NCBI RefSeq assembly: GCF_001861355.1
Contig: NZ_MASN01000052.1
Span: forward strand, 1-64,000
Reading direction: 5' to 3'
DNA: 64,000 nt
Source of the DNA: Natrialba sp. SSL1
Lineage (GTDB): Archaea; Halobacteriota; Halobacteria; Halobacteriales; Natrialbaceae
Of the stretch, positions 58,860 through 64,000 are shown piece after piece. Position numbers and translations under genes: made by a program. A model generated the notes under the pieces. That model worked only from the letters and a program-made list of their open reading frames with translations. It searched no databases and had not been told where the DNA came from. The first letter of the stretch is position 1. Each line of letters starts with the position of its first letter.

Positions 58860-60128
58860 CTACCGGAGACAGGCAGCCACGACCTCGAGCATCCCCTCAC
58901 CGCGGACTTCGTCCGCAAACAGCGGGACGCGCCGTACCTCCGGCCCGCGGAAGAGGTCTTGGGCTTCGGCAAGGGCACTCTGCTGGACGTCCCAGCGCCG
59001 CTGACAGAACTCACAGTCGTCCAGATTCGGCTGGAGGAACTCGCCGTGGACGTCGTCGGTCACGTTCGACAGCGGCTCCATCACGCGGTTGACGACGACT
59101 GTCCCCACCGGAATGTCGAACTCCTGGAGTTGCTGGCGCAGTCGCATCGACTCATAGACGCTCATCTCCTCGGGGATCATCACGATCCGGAAGTCCGTCC
59201 GCGTCGGGTCCTGGAGCGCCGTCCGCAGGCGTTCGATCCGCTCCTGCAGTTCGTCCAGATCGGAGAGATCCGGCGTCTGCTCTGCCGGCTGGTCCTGGCC
59301 GCCGAACATCCCCTTCATCCCCTCGAAAAGGCCGCTCATGCGCTGGCGGAACTGCAGGATTTTCCCGACCATCGAGTCCATAATTTCGGGTAGCTGGAGC
59401 AGTCTGAGGGTGTGGCCCGTCGGCGCGGTGTCGATCACGACGCGCTCGAATCGCGGGTCGTCCATGTACTCGAGTAGCAACTGCATCGCGGCGGCTTCGT
59501 CTGCGCCGGGCATGGACCCGCCGAAGAGGGCGTCCATGGGATTGTCGTCGCCGAGGAGTTGGCCGATGCCGCCGAGATCGCCGAGGCCGCCCTGGTCGCC
59601 GCCAAAGGGGTTGCCGTCGCCTCCGAAGCCGTCGTCTCCGAGTCCATCGTCTTCCCGCCCGGCGTCTGTGTCTGCACTCGCGTTACTCCCGAAGACGGCC
59701 TGCCCGCGCTCAGCGGCCGCCTCGGGGTCGATCTCGGCGCCGTACAGCGGGACGTCCTCGCGAAGCCGGCCGGGTTCTGCGGGCACGTCCGTCTTGAAGG
59801 TATCGGAGAGGGAGTGGGCGGGGTCCGTGGAGACGACGAGCGTGCTGGTGCCGCCGCGAGCGCTGTCGAGTGCGGTGGCTGCGGCCATGGTCGTCTTACC
59901 GACGCCGCCCTTGCCGCCGTAGAGGATGTAGTCGGGGCCGTCGATCGGCTCGTCGGACGGCTCGACATCGATGGCTGTGCGGTCGTCCGCGTCCGTCTCC
60001 GGGCTGTCGGTCGAACTGGTCGGCGTGACCTCGATGGTGTTGTCCGACTCGACATCGCCCTCGTTCCCACCGTCTGCTGCGGTGTCCGCGTCGTCCTCGT
60101 CGACGACTTCGACGTCGATTCCACTCAT
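58860..60128 (-). CDS. ArsA/Get3-family ATPase
   Basis: A 422-residue P-loop ATPase. Acidic N-terminal 60 residues lead to LYGGKGGVGKTTMAAATAL (deviant Walker A), VVSTDPAHSLSDTF, DTAPTGHTLRLLQLPE (switch II) and the C-terminal CEFC in DDCEFCQRRW. The single ATPase domain and the C-x2-C fit the Get3/TRC40-type tail-anchored protein targeting factor as much as an arsenite pump. A Gly/Asp/Phe-rich insertion (about residues 155-205, GFGGDGNPFGGDQGG) replaces part of the helical client-binding region. No ars genes are adjacent, so I favour protein targeting. Confidence 0.85.
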   Translation of the reverse strand: MSGIDVEVVDEDDADTAADGGNEGDVESDNTIEVTPTSSTDSPETDADDRTAIDVEPSDEPIDGPDYILYGGKGGVGKTTMAAATALDSARGGTSTLVVSTDPAHSLSDTFKTDVPAEPGRLREDVPLYGAEIDPEAAAERGQAVFGSNASADTDAGREDDGLGDDGFGGDGNPFGGDQGGLGDLGGIGQLLGDDNPMDALFGGSMPGADEAAAMQLLLEYMDDPRFERVVIDTAPTGHTLRLLQLPEIMDSMVGKILQFRQRMSGLFEGMKGMFGGQDQPAEQTPDLSDLDELQERIERLRTALQDPTRTDFRIVMIPEEMSVYESMRLRQQLQEFDIPVGTVVVNRVMEPLSNVTDDVHGEFLQPNLDDCEFCQRRWDVQQSALAEAQDLFRGPEVRRVPLFADEVRGEGMLEVVAACLR

Positions 60129-60235
60129 GGCAGGCGGTTCGCGGTGATCACACGAGTATTCGTCGGTCCCGTGTGCTCGGTCAGCTCTGTGCCGGTCCCG
60201 ATCGGGATCCCGGTCCCGATCTGCGTGCAACTCGG

Positions 60236-60658
60236 CTATCGAACCACCGTCACCGGAATCGGAGCTTGTCGAACGACCCGTTCCGCAACGCTACCGAGCA
60301 ACACACGCGAGGCCAGCGGCCGACCGTGCGCGCCAATAACGATATACTCGTACCCCTCGCCCGCTCGTTCGACGATCCGTCGCTCCGGCCGACCCGTCGC
60401 GGTGGCGGTATCGATCGTCCGGTCCGCAGCCGTCGCGCGCTCCGTCGCCTCCTCGAGTACCCCCGCTGCGTACTCCCGCGCCTGCTCGGAAACCGGCGGG
60501 GTGAGGTCCGGTCCGTCGATACGTTGGAGGTCCAGTTCCGGTATCGGAATGACGTAGAGGGCGGTGATGTCGGCGTCGGGGTGTGCATCGAGTGCGTACT
60601 CGAGTGCGGCGGTCGCTGGCTCTGACCCGTCGTAGGGGACGAGCACGCGGTCGGTCAT
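60236..60658 (-). CDS. Universal stress protein (UspA)
   Basis: A 140-residue UspA domain: MTDRVLVPYDGSEPATAALEYALD, long central helices, and the ATP-binding C-terminal motif GAHGRPLASRVLLGSVAERVVRQAPIPVTVV (G-x2-G-x9-G-S). It lies 107 bp upstream of the ArsA-type gene on the same strand. Stress role is by family. Confidence 0.93.
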   Translation of the reverse strand: MTDRVLVPYDGSEPATAALEYALDAHPDADITALYVIPIPELDLQRIDGPDLTPPVSEQAREYAAGVLEEATERATAADRTIDTATATGRPERRIVERAGEGYEYIVIGAHGRPLASRVLLGSVAERVVRQAPIPVTVVR

Positions 60659-60795
60659 GGCGAGAACTCCAACGGCCGGCGGCATAAGCGTAGAGACGTA
60701 TTCGGAAAGGGTGTGTTCACGTTGGTCGGTCGGACTCGCCGCCCGGTTCGGTCCGGTACGTTACTGAGTCGCCCTGAGTCGTGCAGTTACGGCGG

Positions 60796-61197
60796 TTACG
60801 ATGACTCCTGTTCGTCAGCCGTCTCGACCAGTTCGAACAGCGGGTCGAAGTCCTCGGGGAGCCCGTTGTCGACCTTCTCGATATTTCCCGGCGGAACGAC
60901 CGATGCGACGACGGCCATCACCTGCTGGGCGTGGTAGTTCGCATCCGACTGATCGACGCCTTCTCGCTCCGCGACCCGGTCGAGAAACTCTTGATAATCA
61001 AAGCGCTGTCCGTGGGCTGCTGTCGTCAGGTAGCGGTCGATCTCCATCGGAAGCGGACTGGCGAGATCCGTTGCCTCACCCTCCGGCAGCCGCTCGCCGA
61101 GCGTCGTCAGGACGGCACGAGTGGCGCGAACGGCCTGGCCAATCTGGGCGTACTCGAGTCGGTGCTGGACCTGCCCGGTGAATTCGTTGTACTTCAT
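60796..61197 (-). CDS. DUF2267-type protein, 133 aa
   Basis: A 133-residue helical protein: MKYNEFTGQVQHRLEYAQIGQAVRATRAVLTTLGERLPEGEATDLASPLPMEI matches DUF2267, a family of two small helical domains often linked to stress. C-terminal acidic tail. Start is at the conserved MKYNEF; a longer frame upstream is not credible. Confidence 0.85.
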   Translation of the reverse strand: MKYNEFTGQVQHRLEYAQIGQAVRATRAVLTTLGERLPEGEATDLASPLPMEIDRYLTTAAHGQRFDYQEFLDRVAEREGVDQSDANYHAQQVMAVVASVVPPGNIEKVDNGLPEDFDPLFELVETADEQESS

Positions 61198-61274
61198 CGG
61201 CTCGGAGGTGACGACACCGACGATGAGTATAAAGGATGGTGCACAGAGAGTGGCCGATAGTGGACGGCCCTCCG

Positions 61275-62381
61275 TCACTCGAAATATCGCGCCAACCGCT
61301 CTGCTGCCTCCTCGACACGAGGCGAGACCAGCGCGAATCGGAGCCACTCCCCGCGGGAGTCGCCGAACGCCTCGCCCGGCATCCCTGCGACGCCCGTCTC
61401 GTCGATCAGTCGCTCGACGTTCTCGAGTGTTCCCGGATAGCCGTCGAAGCGCGCCATCACGTAGAACGCACCCTGCGGTGTCGTGTACTCAGCACCCGCA
61501 GCGTCCAGCGCATCGGTAAACGTCTCGACCCGCTCGCGTAGCAGGTCCCGATTCTGCTCGTAGTAGTCGGGACCTGTCTCCCGGAGCGCGTGCAACACCG
61601 CGTACTGCGAGGGCCGACTTCCAGCCACGTTCACCAGCATGTGGCGGCTCTTCGCGTTCTCGACGAGTTCCGGCGGGAAAATCGCATAGCCCACGCGAAA
61701 ACCCGTGATTGCGAGCGACTTCGAGAACGCGTTGGTGACGATCCGATTGTCGGAGTCGAACTCGAGTGCGCTCGCGAAGCGCCCGGCGTGATCGAAGTGG
61801 TCGTAGACTTCGTCGCTGACGAGGATCGCGTCGTTCTCCTCGGCGATTGCGACGAGTTCGCGGATCGTCTCCCGTGGGTAGACCGCGCCCGTCGGGTTGT
61901 TCGGCGAGTTGACGACGATGGCGGCCGTTTCGTCGCTGGCGGACGCGCGCACGTCTTCGGGGTCGAGTTGGCCGTCCGCTGCCGTCTCGACGAACGTTTT
62001 CGTGCCGCCGAGCATCGTCGTCTTCCCCGGATAGTAGGGGTAGACCGGCTCCGTGAGTATGATTTCGCTTCCACGATCGCGTTCCAGGGCGCGCGCCATC
62101 GCGAGATAGTTCGCCTCGCCCGCGCCGTTGGTGATGACGACCTGCTCGGTGGCGACGCCGCGTCGCTCCGCGATTTCCTCGCGTAACTCGAGTAGCCCCT
62201 CGCTCGGTGGGTACTGGAACTGGTCGGGCTCGCTGTCGGCGTACTCGTGGAGACCTTCGCGAAGCGCTGTTGGCGGCTCCCAGTCGGGGTTGCCGCTGAC
62301 CATGTCGATCACGTCGGTGTCCGCGTTGCCGGCGTACTCCATGACGTGGAAGAAAAGCGGCGTCTCGTACTCCGTGTCCAT
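61275..62381 (-). CDS. PLP-dependent class I aminotransferase
   Basis: A 368-residue fold-type I aminotransferase. DVIDMVSGNPDWEPP at the start, VITNGAGEANYL, VVNSPNNPTGAVYP (Asn binding PLP O3'), LVSDEVYDHF (Asp) and TNAFSKSLAITGFRVGYAI (Schiff-base Lys). C-terminal Arg in EWLRFALVSPRVEEAAERL. It probably acts on an aromatic, aspartate or similar amino acid; specificity not resolved. Confidence 0.93.
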   Translation of the reverse strand: MDTEYETPLFFHVMEYAGNADTDVIDMVSGNPDWEPPTALREGLHEYADSEPDQFQYPPSEGLLELREEIAERRGVATEQVVITNGAGEANYLAMARALERDRGSEIILTEPVYPYYPGKTTMLGGTKTFVETAADGQLDPEDVRASASDETAAIVVNSPNNPTGAVYPRETIRELVAIAEENDAILVSDEVYDHFDHAGRFASALEFDSDNRIVTNAFSKSLAITGFRVGYAIFPPELVENAKSRHMLVNVAGSRPSQYAVLHALRETGPDYYEQNRDLLRERVETFTDALDAAGAEYTTPQGAFYVMARFDGYPGTLENVERLIDETGVAGMPGEAFGDSRGEWLRFALVSPRVEEAAERLARYFE

Positions 62382-62493
62382 AGGTGAGTGTGTGCACGCT
62401 GGGACCGTCGTTCTTTCCGTTCGCCGCTCGCGCGACGTGAGCATGACGGGTGAAGACCGCGCCTTGACAAAGCTGGCGCTCCTCTGGAGAGCC

Positions 62494-63039
62494 ATGAACG
62501 ACGACATCGACCGCACCCTCCCGATGGATGTCGCGGATGCCCTGCGAGAGACCGAGGAAACCCTCGCAGTCGCCGAATCGTGTACTGGCGGGCTGATCGG
62601 CGCGGCGATCACGGCCGTCCCAGGCGCGAGCGACTACTTCGATTCGGGGCTGACGACCTATGCCTACGACGCGAAGCGCCGTCATCTCGGCGTGAGCCGC
62701 GAGATACTCGACGAGCACGGTGCAGTCTCGGAACCGGTCGCACGCGAGATGGCCCGCGGCGTCCGCGACGTGACGGACGTGACCTGGGGAATCGCGACGA
62801 CCGGCGTTGCGGGACCGACCGGCGGTACCGAGGACGAACCGGTCGGGACGGTCTATATCGCCATTTCCTACGCCGGCCCCTGGGGGAGCGAATCCTCCTA
62901 CGCGACTGTCTCACGCTACCAGTTCGACGGCGACCGGGCGGATGTGCGGGCCAAAACCGTTGACCAGGCGCTGCTGGACCTCCTCACCGCAGTCGAGCGC
63001 CAGCATCCCGAGGCGGTCGACCCCGAGTCGACGGACTGA
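62494..63039 (+). CDS. pncC: CinA C-terminal type nicotinamide-nucleotide amidase
   Basis: A 181-residue protein equal to the C-terminal domain of CinA: ALRETEETLAVAESCTGGLIGAAITAVPGASDYFDSGLTTYAYDAKRRHLGVS, then GIATTGVAGPTGGTEDEPVGTVYIA. Family members deamidate NMN to nicotinate mononucleotide in the pyridine-nucleotide cycle. Standalone length fits PncC. It is divergent from the aminotransferase. Confidence 0.9.
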   Translation: MNDDIDRTLPMDVADALRETEETLAVAESCTGGLIGAAITAVPGASDYFDSGLTTYAYDAKRRHLGVSREILDEHGAVSEPVAREMARGVRDVTDVTWGIATTGVAGPTGGTEDEPVGTVYIAISYAGPWGSESSYATVSRYQFDGDRADVRAKTVDQALLDLLTAVERQHPEAVDPESTD

Positions 63040-63139
63040 GTGCGGGAACTGGTTCTGGGAAAAGACACGGTGAACTGACACGGCGAACTGAGAGTCACGA
63101 CAGAAAGCTATTCGGCGGTCGGGTCGCCAGTTGCGGGTG

Positions 63140-63625
63140 ATGAACAAGAAGGGGCACGTTCTCAACGCCGTCTTGCTGAGTATCGGGCTGGGATATCTCC
63201 TCGAGCCGTCCGGGAGCATGGAGACGTTCGAGATGATCATCGCCATCGGCGTCCCGATCACGCTCGGAGCGATGGTTCCCGACATCGACACCGCGTTCGG
63301 GAAACACCGAAAGACGCTGCACAATCTTCCACTGCTCGCCGGATTCATGGCGTTTCCGTACTTCTTCGGCAATCTGGAGTGGGTCTGGGTCGGCATCCTG
63401 ACCCACTACGTGCTCGACATCGCAGGGAGCAAACGCGGCATCGCGCTCTTCTACCCGCTCCTGAAGAAGGAGTACGGGCTGCCGGTCGGTGTCGCGGTCA
63501 GTAGCAAGCGCGCCGACTTCGTGACGGTGCTCGTCACCGCAGGAGAGCTCATCATCGCAGCCGTCATCATCTTCGAACTGCCACAGGAAGGGTTCGAGTT
63601 GGCGCGCCAGTCGATCGGCGTCTAA
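63140..63625 (+). CDS. DUF457/YdjM-type membrane-bound metal-dependent hydrolase
   Basis: A 161-residue membrane protein. MNKKGHVLNAVLLSIGLGYLLEP and GAMVPDIDTAFGKHRKTLHNLPLLAGFMAFPYF carry the conserved His/Asp pairs of this family, and LTHYVLDIAG supplies more. Four or so hydrophobic spans. Members are putative metal-dependent hydrolases of unknown substrate. Start ATG at 63140; GTG 63137 and TTG 63131 are alternatives. Its stop lies in a 34-bp direct repeat. Confidence 0.85.
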   Translation: MNKKGHVLNAVLLSIGLGYLLEPSGSMETFEMIIAIGVPITLGAMVPDIDTAFGKHRKTLHNLPLLAGFMAFPYFFGNLEWVWVGILTHYVLDIAGSKRGIALFYPLLKKEYGLPVGVAVSSKRADFVTVLVTAGELIIAAVIIFELPQEGFELARQSIGV

Positions 63626-63690
63626 GTCGGAGAACAGTTCTCGCCGATTTGGCGTCTAAGCCACAACACAGTTATCGCCGATTCGGCGTC
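63617..63690. repeat. 34-bp direct repeat spanning two convergent stops
   Basis: GGCGTCTAAG at 63617 and 63651 and GGCGTC at 63685 define a 34-bp period, with CGCCGATT closing each unit. The stop of the membrane protein at 63625 lies in copy one and the stop of the convergent zinc-ribbon gene at 63672 lies in copy two. Confidence 0.85.
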
Positions 63691-64000
63691 CACTCCTCAC
63701 ACGCATCCATATCGTCCATCGCCTGCTCGTGACGACCACAGTACGGCACCATACCCGACGACGAGCGCACGTACTCGAAGTGCCGACAGTTACCACAGTA
63801 CCGATCCGTCGGCGCAGTCGTCGACTCGTCAGCGTCCGAGGCATCCGTCACGATCTCGGCATCCCGGCCATCGCCGATCGGCTGGGACTCGAGTGGCGAG
63901 GAGATATCCTGGGTGGTCGAGCCGCCGTCGCTGGTGACGGCTGCGCGGCCGCCGAGTCCGGAGCGGGAGGCGTTCGACTGTGATTTCGACTGCGTGCGGC
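63672..64000 (-). CDS. Zinc-ribbon-type protein (5' partial, runs off window)
   Basis: On the minus strand the frame is open from the right window edge to TAA at 63672-63674. The visible ~109 residues are a disordered Ser/Thr/Asp/Gly tail followed by a cysteine-rich end: DRYCGNCRHFEYVRSSSG, MVPYCGRHEQAMDDMDACEEWTPNRR. The C-x2-C...C...C with nearby His suggests a small zinc-binding domain. Function unknown; the N-terminus lies beyond the window. Confidence 0.7.
   Translation of the reverse strand, partial: RTQSKSQSNASRSGLGGRAAVTSDGGSTTQDISSPLESQPIGDGRDAEIVTDASDADESTTAPTDRYCGNCRHFEYVRSSSGMVPYCGRHEQAMDDMDACEEWTPNRR

Noticed and set aside
58649-59014. N-terminal extension of the small winged-helix gene through the GT-rich repeat
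   Set aside because: It overlaps the ArsA-type gene antisense-free frame, encodes only GT/GA/DT dipeptides, and the wHTH domain is complete without it.
58860-60128. Arsenite resistance operon
   Set aside because: Only an ArsA-like ATPase is present; no arsB, arsC, arsD or ArsR-arsenic motif is adjacent, and one ATPase domain with CxxC also fits Get3.

Overview
The window is high-GC DNA from an extremely halophilic archaeon (class Halobacteria). I place it near the Natrialba/Natronorubrum/Haloterrigena type, but that rank is inference. Support for haloarchaea: very acidic proteins, TATA boxes about 25-30 nt upstream of many ATGs with almost no leader, archaeal information-processing genes (SecE-NusG/Spt5, aMBF1, TiaS, PolX, DRG GTPase), Tat signal peptides on exported proteins, and a type II tRNA-Leu(GAG) without an encoded CCA end.

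Layout. 1-1020: 3' part of an IS200/IS605-type TnpB gene whose end runs into a ladder of hairpins, the probable right end and omega RNA. 1153-8438: housekeeping genes (DRG GTPase, TiaS, HTH regulator, glutaredoxin, purine permease, TrkA-type protein). 8547-19318: an orphan DNA methyltransferase, NhaC-type antiporter, Xi-class glutathione transferase-like enzyme, Azf-like dehydrogenase, HAD hydrolase, small zinc and membrane proteins, and a MutS-related ATPase. 19441-25223: PurF, small membrane proteins, tRNA-Leu, aMBF1 and a long AlaX editing protein.

25391-42981 is a carbohydrate island: gluconate dehydratase copy 1, a GH13 amylase, a CUT1 sugar ABC transporter (binding protein and two permeases on one strand, ATPase divergent), a GH15 glucoamylase, the TrmB regulator, KDPG aldolase, glucose dehydrogenase, gluconate dehydratase copy 2 and a second GH15 enzyme. 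Together these would import malto-oligosaccharides, hydrolyse them in the cytoplasm and feed glucose into the semiphosphorylative Entner-Doudoroff pathway. KDG kinase is not in the window. The two gnaD copies have the same length and orientation, are about 89% identical, and bracket about 13 kb.

43319-64000: Tat-exported HtrA-like protease, F420-type oxidoreductase, Tat phosphatase, SecE-NusG operon, PHP protein, SDRs, PolX with DUF5788, rhomboid protease, endonuclease V, ArsA/Get3-type ATPase, UspA, DUF2267, aminotransferase, CinA-type amidase and a partial zinc-ribbon gene running off the end.

Three features of the raw DNA stand out. Short degenerate tandem duplications (period 7 to 34) fill several gaps just after stop codons, often between convergent genes. 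The 10-bp palindrome TACTCGAGTA occurs at least six times. Related GTx-type simple repeats occur in unrelated genes. I did not find a CRISPR array, defence island, prophage or clearly novel multi-gene system. All functional calls come from reading motifs, without database searches.
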